Below are positions 16,256 through 24,990 of a DNA stretch of 64,000 nt, piece after piece (positions within the stretch are counted from its first letter, which is position 1; each line of letters begins with the position of its first letter). Below the pieces are notes generated by a model that was given only the letters and a program-made list of their open reading frames with translations, did not search any database and was not told the origin of the DNA. The DNA comes from Luteococcus japonicus. Lineage in GTDB: Bacteria; Actinomycetota; Actinomycetes; Propionibacteriales; Propionibacteriaceae. Location of the stretch: the NCBI RefSeq assembly GCF_003752415.1, contig NZ_RKHG01000001.1, positions 2,356,001 to 2,420,000 on the forward strand, written 5' to 3'. The position numbers and the translations under genes are program-made.

Positions 16256-17542
16256 CTACTGGAAGAAGCCGATGACGAGCTGGATCCAGAACCAGGTGAC
16301 GATCAGGACGGCAGCGATGCCCAGTGCGGTCTGCCACGTCTTGCTACGCAGGGATCCCATCAGGTCCCTCCTGCTCGCCAGGTAGACCAGCAGTGCTGCG
16401 AGGATCGGCGCGGTCAGGACGGTCAGTGACTGGGCGAGCACGATCAGTTGTACTGGCGACTTGCCTCCAAAGATCGCTGTGATGGCGATTCCCCACGTCA
16501 AGATGAAGCCGGAAACAACCCGGGCAGTCTTGGTGTTGGAGGAGGCGCCTCGGCCGAGGGCATCGCTGAGCATCGTGCCGCCTGCCGTCGCGTTGGCCGT
16601 CATGGCGGAAAAGGCCGCGGCGAAGTACCCGAGTGCGAAGATCCATACGCCGACGGGTCCGGCGACCGGTTCGAAGACCTTCGAGAGGCCTCCGATGCTG
16701 GACACCATGTTCTCCGCGCCGAGCGGGCCGCCGAAGATCTTGGCTGCCACGAGGACCACCAAGGACGTCATGATGCCGGGCGCCACGATGCCCGGGACGG
16801 TGTCGGCAATGGTGAGGTCGCGGTACTGCTCTGCGGTGCGACGGCGTTCGCGTGTGCCGTAGGCGGTGAAGAAGGCAGCGTTGGCGGACAGGCAGGTGCC
16901 GATGAGCGCGATGACGACCGTCGTGGATCCCAGCGGGACGGTGGGAACCATGCCTTCAGCGGCTTTCCACATGTCGGGGCGGGCGGCCACGGTGCTGATG
17001 ACGAAGACCAGGGCCATGAGGGCCATGCAGGCCACCATGACCTTCTCCATGACGCGATAGACGTTGCGCAGCACGAGCAGTGCGGCGACCAGGATGGTGC
17101 ACAGGACGGTTCCAGCGATGGCCGGCATGCCTGTGAGCATGGAGAGCGCCAGACCCGATCCGACGGCGTTTCCCACGGAGAACATCAGGGTGATCACGAA
17201 GATCGCACCACCTGCCAAGTAGCCGACCCAGGTTCCGAGGCGGTCCTTGACGGTGCTGAGCAGGGAGGCCGGCGCTTGGATCCCGATGCGTACGCTCATG
17301 TCGGCCAGAGTGAGCATGAGAAGCGTCGATACCACGGGGACCCACACCAGGGCGTAGCCAAAGCCGGAGCCCGCCTGGATCGACGTGGTGAGGTTGCCGG
17401 GGCCGAATCCCCAGCAGCCGACGACGAAGGCTGGTCCAGCCATGGCCAGTAGTCGCAACCCATGGGGTCGCTCTTGGGATCTTGCGGGCGCGCTCGCCGG
17501 GAGCTGGGCGCTGTGGGCGGTGACGCGATGAACTGCTGACAT
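16256..17542 (-). CDS. Nramp-fold transporter lacking the canonical metal ligands
   Basis: 428 aa with about 11 hydrophobic segments. The fold is that of Nramp divalent-metal/H+ symporters (FGPGNLTTSIQAGSGFGYAL in helix 1). Two signatures deviate: the helix-1 DPGN is GPGN (47-50), and the helix-6 MPH position reads CLSANA (217-222), so the Asp and Met that bind Mn/Fe are both missing. The substrate may not be a transition metal. It is divergent from the DHDPS-family aldolase, with shared operators, so it may import that enzyme's substrate (inference). Start ATG 17542 follows GGAGGT; upstream starts lack one. Confidence 0.8.
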   Translation of the reverse strand: MSAVHRVTAHSAQLPASAPARSQERPHGLRLLAMAGPAFVVGCWGFGPGNLTTSIQAGSGFGYALVWVPVVSTLLMLTLADMSVRIGIQAPASLLSTVKDRLGTWVGYLAGGAIFVITLMFSVGNAVGSGLALSMLTGMPAIAGTVLCTILVAALLVLRNVYRVMEKVMVACMALMALVFVISTVAARPDMWKAAEGMVPTVPLGSTTVVIALIGTCLSANAAFFTAYGTRERRRTAEQYRDLTIADTVPGIVAPGIMTSLVVLVAAKIFGGPLGAENMVSSIGGLSKVFEPVAGPVGVWIFALGYFAAAFSAMTANATAGGTMLSDALGRGASSNTKTARVVSGFILTWGIAITAIFGGKSPVQLIVLAQSLTVLTAPILAALLVYLASRRDLMGSLRSKTWQTALGIAAVLIVTWFWIQLVIGFFQ

Positions 17543-17594
17543 GGCTGACCTCCATTGGCCGCGATCGAGTCTCGCTGGGAACGAAATATGCAAT

Positions 17595-17608
17595 CGTTCC
17601 CGGGAACG
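17595..17608. promoter_or_regulatory. LacI-type operator 1
   Basis: CGTTCCCGGGAACG, a perfect 14-bp palindrome within GCAATCGTTCCCGGGAACG, 53 bp upstream of the transporter start. Its CG-centred symmetry fits the LacI/GalR family, and a LacI gene lies next to this pair. Confidence 0.75.
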
Positions 17609-17733
17609 CAATCATCATGCGACGGGGTGGAGTTCAGGGTCAAGGGTTTCACGCAAAGTCGGATACGGGACCGCCATGTCTTGATTGAGTGAAGGGGCAT
17701 TGACATGAGGCGAAATCGGAGCATACTTGCAAT

Positions 17734-17747
17734 CGTTCCCGGGAACG
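17734..17747. promoter_or_regulatory. LacI-type operator 2
   Basis: Same 14-bp palindrome and the same 19-bp context as operator 1, 34 bp upstream of the aldolase start. The pair would let one regulator control both divergent genes, possibly by looping over 139 bp. Confidence 0.75.
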
Positions 17748-17781
17748 CTGTCAGAGCGTTCCAGCTCAGTGAGGAGTAGAC

Positions 17782-18717
17782 ATGCCCATCGATCTTCGCG
17801 GACTCGTCCCCGCACCCGTCACCCCGTTCACTCGCGATGGAGACATCGACGTGGAGGCCATCCACCGCCTCGGCTCATGGCTCGGCTCCTTTGAAGGCGT
17901 CAAGGGCCTGGTGGTGCTCGGTCACGCCGGTGAAGGCACCTTCTGCACCGCCGATGAGCAGGTCAAGGTGATCGAGGAGTTCGTCGCATCCACGGATGGA
18001 CGGGTCCCCGTCATTGCTGGCATCACCGGCGAAGGCACCAAGGTTGCCGTCGAGGAGTCCAAGCGCGCTGTCGCCGCTGGCGCCAAGGCTGGCCTGATCT
18101 ACCCGTCGCATGGTTGGCTGCGTTTCGGCTTCCAGAAGGGAGCACCCCAGGAACGCTACAAGGCCATCTACGAGGAGGCCGGTCTTGACTGCATCCTCTT
18201 CCAGTACCCGGATGTCACCAAGGCCAGCTACGACCTCGACACCCAGCTCGAGATCGCCGGCCAGGAAGGCGTCCACTGGACCAAGAACGGTGTGCGCAAC
18301 ATGAAGCGCTGGGACACCGAGATCCCGGCCTTGCGTGAGGCCCACCCCGAGCTGACGGTCCTGTCGTGCCACGACGAGTACCTGCTGCACACCATCATGG
18401 ACGTCGACGGTCTGCTGGTGGGCTACGGCAACATCGCGCCAGAACTGCTGTTGAAGCTGATCGAGGCCGGCAAGGCCCAGGACTGGCCGGCCGCCAAGGC
18501 CGTGCACAACCAAATGTTCCCGGTGACCCAGAACGTCTACCACCGCGGGTCGCACATGGAGGGCACGGTCTGCCTCAAGGAGGCTCTTGTGCATCGTGGC
18601 GTGCTCGAGCACGCAACCGTGCGCTCGCCGCTGCTGCCACTTGCTCCTGGTGCCCACGAGGAGATCGCTGCCGCGCTGGACAAGGCGGGTCTGGGCAAGG
18701 CGGAAATTCCTGCCTGA
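17782..18717 (+). CDS. DHDPS/NAL-family class I aldolase, subfamily unknown
   Basis: 311-aa (beta/alpha)8 aldolase of the dihydrodipicolinate synthase/N-acetylneuraminate lyase superfamily, forming a Schiff base with a 2-keto acid. Lys168 (VHWTKNG) is the likely Schiff-base lysine. The GTTGE motif reads GHAGE (47-51) and the YNxP segment reads FQYPD (140-144), so it is neither a standard DapA nor NanA. The context is catabolic: divergent transporter, LacI repressor, shared operators. It may cleave or dehydrate a sugar acid or related keto acid; the substrate is unknown. GTGAGGAG precedes ATG 17782. Confidence 0.8.
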   Translation: MPIDLRGLVPAPVTPFTRDGDIDVEAIHRLGSWLGSFEGVKGLVVLGHAGEGTFCTADEQVKVIEEFVASTDGRVPVIAGITGEGTKVAVEESKRAVAAGAKAGLIYPSHGWLRFGFQKGAPQERYKAIYEEAGLDCILFQYPDVTKASYDLDTQLEIAGQEGVHWTKNGVRNMKRWDTEIPALREAHPELTVLSCHDEYLLHTIMDVDGLLVGYGNIAPELLLKLIEAGKAQDWPAAKAVHNQMFPVTQNVYHRGSHMEGTVCLKEALVHRGVLEHATVRSPLLPLAPGAHEEIAAALDKAGLGKAEIPA

Positions 18718-18725
18718 CCCATACA

Positions 18726-18770
18726 GCGAACGCGTCGGCGCCCCTTTCGTCAGGGTGTCGACGCGTTCGC
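18726..18770 (+). terminator. Terminator-like hairpin after the aldolase gene
   Basis: GCGAACGCGTCG (18726-18737) pairs perfectly with CGACGCGTTCGC (18759-18770); no T-run. Confidence 0.6.
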
Positions 18771-18831
18771 GTGTCTGCTGAGCAGGTGACACTATTCGTT
18801 TAAGGATGCCGAACGACGAGGGGATGGGCCG

Positions 18832-19824
18832 ATGGTGACTCTCAAGGATGTTGCCCAAGCGGCAGGGGTCAGCACGTCGACGGCCTCTCGTGTGCTCGAT
18901 GAGCGGCTGCCAAGGTCCAAGACTGCTGCTGCGCAGCGGGTGCGGGAGGCTGCCGCTGAACTTGGCTACGTTCGCGACCCGTTTGCGGCTGCCCTTCGTC
19001 GTACCGGCACGAGCACGATTGGCATCGTGGTGCCGCGCTTGACGGACACCGTGATGGCCCTGATGTATGAGGAACTGTCGGCTGCAGCGGCAGCCAGAGG
19101 GTTGTTCGCCGTCGTCGCCAGCACCCATGACGATCCTGCTCGCGAGCGGGTGGCGGTGGAAACACTGCTGCGGCGCAAGGTGGACGGCATCATCCGGACC
19201 ACCGCACGCACCGACGCGCCGCTGGAGCCATTCGCGCAGGCTCCCCACGTGCGCCAGGTTCTGGCCCTGCGCGGTGACGGACAGTCCTCCGAGGCCGTGG
19301 GCGATGACGTGCTCGGTGGTCGCCTGGCCACTCGGCACCTGCTTGACCTGGGACATCGTGACATTGCGCTGGTGAACGGCCCCAGCTACGCCACCAGTGC
19401 TGCTGGGCGGCGGGACGGGTTCATGGCCTCCCTTGCCGAGGCAAAGATCGAGCCAGATCCCTTCCTGGTCGTCGAAGGCGACTACTCGACCGAGGCAGGG
19501 GAGCAGGCTGCGCTGCAGTTGCTGACCCGGACGCCACGCCCCACCGCGATCTTCGCTGCCAATGACAAGCTGGCCATTGGCATCGTCTCCATCGCGGCGC
19601 GGCTGGGGCTCAGGATTCCCGAGGACTTGTCACTTGTGGGGTACAACGACATTCCGGTCGTGTCGAAGCTCCCGACTCCGTTGACCACGGTTCGCGTCCC
19701 CTTCCAGCAGATCGCTGCTGGCGCCCTCAAGCTGCTGCTGGATGACTCGTCAGAGGAGCGCCAGAGCTTGGTCTACGCCCCGACCTTGATCCCGAGACAT
19801 TCGACGGCGCCGTTGGGGCGTTGA
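18832..19824 (+). CDS. LacI-family transcriptional regulator
   Basis: 330 aa. The N-terminal HTH VTLKDVAQAAGVSTSTASRV with hinge is followed by a periplasmic-binding-protein-like effector domain (GIVVPRLTDTVM, VDGIIRTTARTD, LVGYNDIPVVSKLPTPLTTV). It probably represses the divergent transporter/aldolase pair through the twin palindromes at 17595 and 17734, using the pathway substrate as inducer. No copy of that palindrome lies directly upstream of it, so autoregulation is not evident. Confidence 0.85.
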   Translation: MVTLKDVAQAAGVSTSTASRVLDERLPRSKTAAAQRVREAAAELGYVRDPFAAALRRTGTSTIGIVVPRLTDTVMALMYEELSAAAAARGLFAVVASTHDDPARERVAVETLLRRKVDGIIRTTARTDAPLEPFAQAPHVRQVLALRGDGQSSEAVGDDVLGGRLATRHLLDLGHRDIALVNGPSYATSAAGRRDGFMASLAEAKIEPDPFLVVEGDYSTEAGEQAALQLLTRTPRPTAIFAANDKLAIGIVSIAARLGLRIPEDLSLVGYNDIPVVSKLPTPLTTVRVPFQQIAAGALKLLLDDSSEERQSLVYAPTLIPRHSTAPLGR

Positions 19825-19867
19825 GCCCGGAAGGGAAAGGTGCCTAGACCCGCCGCGCAGAGGATAT

Positions 19868-20760
19868 TCAGCCCTTGACAACGTCGCCCATCGTCAGGCC
19901 CAGCTTCTTCAGCAGGAGAGCCAAGGGCAACCCCAGAAGGGCTGTTGTCAGCGTCCCTGCCCAGCTCCCGAAAGAGTGCTGTGCGACCGCCACAGCCCCG
20001 ACGAGAGCTAGAGCCAGCAGCCATGTTCTGAACGTGTCTTCGCGCTTGGGGCTGTGCTCTGACAGGCTGGCCTCGGGCAGGTCCAGCCAGCGTCCTTCGG
20101 CCATCGTGGCGAGCAGTGGAGCCAGATGGCCAACCAGCTCGGCTCGGGTGGTGGGCGTGGGTGAGAAGAGCTGACCGTTGAATTGGCGCAGGTAGTCGGC
20201 GCGTCGCCGCATCTCGTCAGTGATATTTCGTCTCCAGACGTCATCACGGATCATGAAGGGCCGGCAGGCAGCTTCAGTTTCACGAGCCACGCTTTCCAGC
20301 TGTGTGCAGAAGCTCTTCCTTGCGGCAGGGCGCTTCCAAGCTTCCGAGTCCATGGTCTCGATATCGGCAATGAGGATGGTCAGCGTTCGTAGTAAGTACT
20401 GAACGCTCGGCCCTGTGGTCACTCGAAGCATCAGGAAGATCTGGAGCAAGTAGACGGAACCCATCAAGGCTGTCACGACCGCCCCCGCTAACAGGGGTAT
20501 CCGTTGGCCGGGATCCGGCCGGAACAGAGCCTCGATGAACTGGAGTGGACCCGTACCGTCAGGCACGTTTGAGTCAATGAGAGCGCACACCACCATCGCC
20601 GCGATGGCGTAGCAGGCGAAACCGGTCCAGCGGTGGACTGATTGTCGGGCTTCGTCCAGGTGATGCTGTCGGACGGCTTCGAGTAGCGGCACTCCTCGGC
20701 CCTGCAAGGCGTGCAGCGCGGGCGATGAATGAAGAGTGCGGCGTAAGGTTCTCAATCGCA
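19868..20760 (-). pseudogene. Unknown membrane protein, 3' part, split by IS256
   Basis: Encodes the last 294 residues of a membrane protein I do not recognise. Hydrophobic segments are visible at YAIAAMVVCALIDS, GAVVTALMGSVYLLQIFLML and, near the C-terminus, WLLALALVGAVAVA plus LTTALLGLPLALLL. The frame enters the 8-bp duplication CAATCGCA (20753-20760), where the IS256-family element begins. The 54 N-terminal codons are at 22188-22349. Joining the parts across one copy of the duplication keeps the frame (348 aa), so the split is clean and otherwise undamaged. Confidence 0.8.
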
Positions 20761-22187
20761 GGTTGAGTCCATAAGAGTGGTGTACGAGTTGGTGACCGTG
20801 TCGCTCACGACGTGAGCGGCGGTCACCGGTGATTCTTCGAGAGATCTTCCACAACCACCTCGAAGAAGGAGCACACGATGACCGCCGGACCCCACGATAT
20901 TGACCCTGCCCGGTTTCTGCAGGACCAGCTCACCCAGGCCTCACCGGATCTGATGCGTGACATGCTGGCCACGTTCATCAACGCGTTGCTGTCGGCGCAG
21001 GCCGACAGTGTCTGCGGCGCGGAGTACGGCACCCGTGACCCCGACCGGGTCAACTCCCGCAACGGGTACCGCCACCGCGAGTTGGACACCCGGGTCGGGA
21101 CACTCGATGTCGCGATCCCCAAGCTGCGCGAGGGCAGCATGTTCCCCGGGTGGCTGCTGGAACGCCACCGCCGCGCCGAGCAGGCGCTGACGACCGTGGT
21201 CGCGACCTGCTACCTGCTTGGGGTGTCGACCCGCCGGATGGACAAGCTGGTCCAAACCCTGGGGATCACCGGCCTGTCCAAGTCCCAAGTCAGCGTGATG
21301 GCCAAGGACCTCGACGCCCAGGTCGAGGCGTTCCGTACCCGCCCGTTGGACGCCGGCCCCTACACCTTCGTCGCCGCGGACGCGTTGACGATGAAGGTCC
21401 GGGAGAACAAGCGCGTGGTCAAGATCGCGGTGATGATCGCGACCGGCGTCAACGCCGAGGGGCACCGCGAAATCCTTGGCGTGCATACCAGTTCGACCGA
21501 GTCCGGACCTGGATGGCTCAGCTTCTTCCGAGACCTGGTCGCCCGCGGCCTGACCAGCGCGGGCCGGGTTGGGCTCGTCACCTCCGACGCGCACGCCGGG
21601 CTGCTCGAGGCGATCGGTGCGACCCTGCCCGGCACCGGCTGGCAGCGGTGCCGCACCCATTACGCCGCGAACCTGATGTCCGCGACCCCCAAGTCCTCAT
21701 GGCCGTGGGTGAAGGCGTTACTGCACAGCGTGTACGACCAACCCGACGCCGACGCGGTCCACGCCCAGTTCGACCGGATCCACGACACCCTCATCGACAA
21801 GCTCCCCGCCGTGGCCGAGCACCTGGAGTCCGCCCGCGAGGACATCCTCGCGTTCACCGTCTTCCCCAAGGCGTGCTGGCGGCAGATCTGGTCCAACAAC
21901 CCCAACGAACGGTTGAACCGGGAAGTGCGGCGACGCACCGACGTCGTCGGGATCTTCCCCGACCGGTCCGCGGTCATCCGCCTCGTCGGCGCCGTCCTTG
22001 CCGAGCAACACGACGAGTGGATCGAGATGCGCCGTTACCTCGGACTGGACCTGCTCAAACAATGCCGCGCCGCCCTCACGAACACCCCCGACACCGACCA
22101 AGGAGACGACACCATCATCGCCGCGATCAGCGCCTAACCAACCCGAACGAACGAATCACCCTGTACACCACGCAGCAGGACTTGACC
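20761..22187 (+). mobile_element. IS256-family insertion sequence with 8-bp target duplication
   Basis: 1427 bp. The left end GGTTGAGTCCATAAGAGTGG and the right end (inverted) GGTCAAGTCCTGCTGCGTGG are imperfect terminal repeats, both continuing TGTAC. CAATCGCA is duplicated exactly at 20753-20760 and 22188-22195. One intact transposase gene; probably a recent insertion. Confidence 0.95.
20878..22137 (+). CDS. IS256-family (mutator-type) transposase
   Basis: 419 aa, full length. Characteristic segments are RNGYRHRELDTRVGTLDVAI, VAADALTMKVRENKRV (first Asp), GLVTSDAHAGLLEAIG (second Asp), TGWQRCRTHYAANLMS and WSNNPNERLNREVRRR (Glu region). Intact, so the element should be active. Confidence 0.95.
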   Translation: MTAGPHDIDPARFLQDQLTQASPDLMRDMLATFINALLSAQADSVCGAEYGTRDPDRVNSRNGYRHRELDTRVGTLDVAIPKLREGSMFPGWLLERHRRAEQALTTVVATCYLLGVSTRRMDKLVQTLGITGLSKSQVSVMAKDLDAQVEAFRTRPLDAGPYTFVAADALTMKVRENKRVVKIAVMIATGVNAEGHREILGVHTSSTESGPGWLSFFRDLVARGLTSAGRVGLVTSDAHAGLLEAIGATLPGTGWQRCRTHYAANLMSATPKSSWPWVKALLHSVYDQPDADAVHAQFDRIHDTLIDKLPAVAEHLESAREDILAFTVFPKACWRQIWSNNPNERLNREVRRRTDVVGIFPDRSAVIRLVGAVLAEQHDEWIEMRRYLGLDLLKQCRAALTNTPDTDQGDDTIIAAISA

Positions 22188-22349
22188 CAATCGCATGTCG
22201 ACGTACCACTCACTGGCTCGGCCACGAAAGCGCGGCCGGGGCCGGTCCTTGATCTCTCGCTGCTTGATCTTCGCTCCACACGTGGGGCAGGGGGAGCTGG
22301 GATGCAGGGTCTGAGCCTCGGAGGGTGGACCGCCGTGAGCTTCTGTCAT
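22188..22349 (-). pseudogene. Unknown membrane protein, 5' part, split by IS256
   Basis: ATG 22349 opens 54 codons with a half zinc ribbon (CPTCGAKIKQREI) and a basic stretch, ending EWYVDMRL at the duplicated CAATCGCA. It continues in frame at 20752. If translated now, it reads about 18 codons into the IS before a stop. The original promoter stays with this fragment. Confidence 0.75.
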
Positions 22350-22389
22350 GTCAGGGAAACATAGACGTGACCTCTGACAAACATGATGG

Positions 22390-22592
22390 TAGGAGTCTCG
22401 TGGAGTCGTGACCCTGCCTCTGACTGGTGCCCTGCTGGGCTACCGACAAACTGATCAGTCTGGCTCCACGAGGCCCAGGGGCGACGACCGCCCGGCCATG
22501 ACCTAATACGAGCCTGATCGCGAGTCCGGTGTATGTCCTGTCTGGTCGAAGCGGCCGCCGCCTGACCCACTCACCGAGTCCAGGAGCAGGCC
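22390..22592 (+). ncRNA. Putative IS110 bridge (seek) RNA region
   Basis: About 200 bp of non-coding DNA at the element's left end. CTCGTGGAG (22398-22406) and CTCCACGAG (about 22462-22470) can pair to close a long stem. IS110-group elements encode their target-choosing RNA in this position. No transcript can be shown from sequence alone. Confidence 0.4.
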
Positions 22593-23801
22593 ATGACCAT
22601 CATCCCAGAGCCCCACCACCACGTCGCAGGAATCGACTCCCACACCGAGACCATCCACATCGCGGTCATCACCGCCACCGGGCTCGAGGTCGACGACCAC
22701 GAGTTCACCACCACCACTACCGGCTACCGCAAGGCAGTGGCCTGGCTGGTCGAGCACGGACCTATTGCAGCTGTCGGCATCGAGGGCACCTCCAGCTACG
22801 GCATCGGCATCACAGCAGCACTACGAGCCGCGGGCATCACCGTCATCGAGGTCAACCGCACCCGCCCCGCCGAACGCCGCAAGCACGGCAAGACCGACCG
22901 TCTCGACGCCTACCGCGCCGCTCGCTCCGTGATCTCTGGAGAAGCGGCCACCCATCCCAAACACGACTCCATCGAGCCCCTTCGAGCCCTGCTGGTCACT
23001 CGACGCAGCGCCAACAAGGCCCTCCAAGCCTGCTGGCGCCAAATCCGCAGCCTCTTGGTCAACGCACCCGCCACGCTACGAGACAAATACCGCCAAACCA
23101 GCCGCGACAAGCTCATCCGTCATCTCGCTGCCAGCCGCCCCGACCAGATCCATGACGCCGCCCAGGCCCTCACCATGCGAGCCCTGCGATCCCTGGCCCG
23201 ACGCCACCAGTTCCTGCACGACGAACTGGTCGACCTGGAAGCCCAGCTCGACGAACTCACCACAACCAAGAACCCCGGGCTGCGCGCCATGCACGGAGTC
23301 GGGCCGGTCACTGCCGCTGTCCTGCTGGTCACGGCCGGCGACAATCCCGCCCGCCTCGCCACCCCTGCCGGGTTCGCGGCGCTCTGCGGTACCAGCCCGA
23401 TCCCCGTGTCCTCGGGCAAGACCCAACGCCACCGCCTCTCACGCGGCGGCGACAGGCAGGCCAACTGGGCGCTCCACCAAATCGTGAAGGTCCGCATGGT
23501 CCACGACCAACGCACCCGCGACTACCGCGACAAGCACCTCGAAGCAGGCTGGACCCTCGCAGCCGTCTACCGGGCACTCAAACGAGCGGTCGCCCGCGAA
23601 GTGTTCCGAGCACTCACCGGCAACTGCGAGATCCCGAACTACACCGATCTGCGCCCCGCCCGCCAGGCCAAGAACCTCACCCTCACCCACGCTGCCCAGC
23701 ACTTCAACGTCTGGCCCGCCCACATCTCCGAGATCGAGCTCGGCAAACGCCGAGACGACACGCTGGCCCAGAACTACCGAGAATGGCTCCGAGCCGCTTG
23801 A
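22593..23801 (+). CDS. IS110-family transposase (DEDD) with extra C-terminal HTH
   Basis: 402 aa. The N-terminal RuvC-like DEDD domain shows VAGIDSHTETIHIAVI (Asp), GIEGTSSYG (Glu) and KTDRLDAYRAAR (Asp pair). The C-terminal Tnp_20 domain has MHGVGPVTAAVLL, FAALCGTSPIPVSSGKTQRH and the serine that forms the DNA link. Beyond it, about 45 residues (LTLTHAAQHFNVWPAHISEI and on) look like a small helix-turn-helix absent from the shortest members. Intact and probably active. Confidence 0.9.
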   Translation: MTIIPEPHHHVAGIDSHTETIHIAVITATGLEVDDHEFTTTTTGYRKAVAWLVEHGPIAAVGIEGTSSYGIGITAALRAAGITVIEVNRTRPAERRKHGKTDRLDAYRAARSVISGEAATHPKHDSIEPLRALLVTRRSANKALQACWRQIRSLLVNAPATLRDKYRQTSRDKLIRHLAASRPDQIHDAAQALTMRALRSLARRHQFLHDELVDLEAQLDELTTTKNPGLRAMHGVGPVTAAVLLVTAGDNPARLATPAGFAALCGTSPIPVSSGKTQRHRLSRGGDRQANWALHQIVKVRMVHDQRTRDYRDKHLEAGWTLAAVYRALKRAVAREVFRALTGNCEIPNYTDLRPARQAKNLTLTHAAQHFNVWPAHISEIELGKRRDDTLAQNYREWLRAA

Positions 23802-23895
23802 CGGGAGATAGGAGCATCAATTTTCGGAATCGCAGTGCGCCTGTGGCTAGGTGACTCTCCTGGGGATAAAGCGCCTCGAGAGCGGGGGTAGTTCC

Positions 23896-24969
23896 CTAGG
23901 CCCACGACTGGAGGTGGTCGTCCACATTGGGAATCCCCTTGGCAAGAGTGGTCCGCCACTCCAGTTTGCCGTTGTGCTGCAGGTTTCCGATCACCAAGGC
24001 GGGGGCCACCTCGAGTCTCTCGGCCAGCTCGGTTACGGTGGCCAACGTGATGGCTCCTGAAATCTCTACTGAGCCACCCAACGCCCAACGCTCAGCCAGC
24101 GTGTTTGCTTCGTCCTCGAGCTGAGGTCGCCCTTCGGCGTCTGCGCCGTCGATGGTGATCCCTTCGGTCAAATGTCCTGCGACGACGTGTGCCGTCTCGT
24201 GCATCAACGCGAAGACGACCTTGTCAAGACGTTTGCCGCGACCTGAGATCGCGATGACTGGGGTGTCCCCCATCAAGAACGCTGCGCCATCAATCTTGCC
24301 GCCGGGGAGCTGTTCCACGAAAACGAGGATTACACCGCATTGCCGATAGCGAGTCGGCAAGTCGTCAAAGTCGGATGGCTCTCGAAGCGCGTGTGGCAGT
24401 TCTTCGGCCAAGCTCTGGAGCTTCTCGGGGGAGTAACGGTCCGGCGGGACGGCTCCTCGCGCTTTCTGAGCTGCAGCCCACAACCATCCCCGCTGAAGAA
24501 GTGAGACCTCGTCCTGGGAGTTGGAGCGCTTGGCGGCGAGCGCAAACTGGGGGGTGTCATCGGTGGACGCCATGTTGAAGTCACGCAGGACCTGCCGCTT
24601 CAACTCGTGCACGTCTGCATCGCGGTCGATGACTCCGCGCTTCTCGAGTGCAACGAGGGGGATGATCTTCGCGATCTCGGCGCGCGCTGCACCCCGGTCA
24701 ACCTTTGCCACGGCAGCGCTGTCCTGCTCCAGAAGCCAAAGGTTGTAGCGATTCTGGAGGTTCAGCCAGAACTCCGGCGACGTTTCGAGGGCGGCGCCGA
24801 TCTGCTGCGCGGACTCTGCTGTCAGCTCCTTCTTCCCGTTGATGATCTCGGACACGAACTGGACCGGACGGCCGATGATGCCGGCGAAGTCCGCCTGTGA
24901 CCAGTCGCGTGCCTCCAGCTCGTCGGCCAAGTACTCCCCGGGCGCGAACGCCTCAGCTACCTTCATCAT
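23896..24969 (-). CDS. HigA-like HTH/ImmA-type metallopeptidase antitoxin
   Basis: 357 aa. An N-terminal Xre HTH of the HigA type (EYLADELEARDWSQADFAGI to FWLNLQNRYNLW, about 12-80) is followed by a C-terminal zinc-peptidase domain with HETAH (257-261), as in ImmA/IrrE proteins. Fusions like this usually pair with a HigB/RelE toxin, encoded here 21 nt upstream. Expected to neutralise the toxin and repress the operon. Whether the HExxH site is active is unknown. Confidence 0.85.
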   Translation of the reverse strand: MMKVAEAFAPGEYLADELEARDWSQADFAGIIGRPVQFVSEIINGKKELTAESAQQIGAALETSPEFWLNLQNRYNLWLLEQDSAAVAKVDRGAARAEIAKIIPLVALEKRGVIDRDADVHELKRQVLRDFNMASTDDTPQFALAAKRSNSQDEVSLLQRGWLWAAAQKARGAVPPDRYSPEKLQSLAEELPHALREPSDFDDLPTRYRQCGVILVFVEQLPGGKIDGAAFLMGDTPVIAISGRGKRLDKVVFALMHETAHVVAGHLTEGITIDGADAEGRPQLEDEANTLAERWALGGSVEISGAITLATVTELAERLEVAPALVIGNLQHNGKLEWRTTLAKGIPNVDDHLQSWA

Positions 24970-24990
24970 GATTCCCTCTCCCTCCAGTCG

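Larger units (their letters stand above)
22390..23814 (+). mobile_element. IS110-family insertion sequence
   Basis: Contains a full-length IS110 transposase. Borders are approximate: TAGGAG at 22390-22395 and again at 23809-23814 suggests short direct repeats at the junctions, with no terminal inverted repeats, as expected for this family. The long non-coding stretch 5' of the gene is also typical. Confidence 0.7.

Noticed and set aside
16256-17542. Assignment of the transporter to the NCS1 cytosine-permease family
   Set aside because: GFGPGNLTTSIQAGSGFGYAL fits Nramp helix 1 better, and no NCS1 signature was found.
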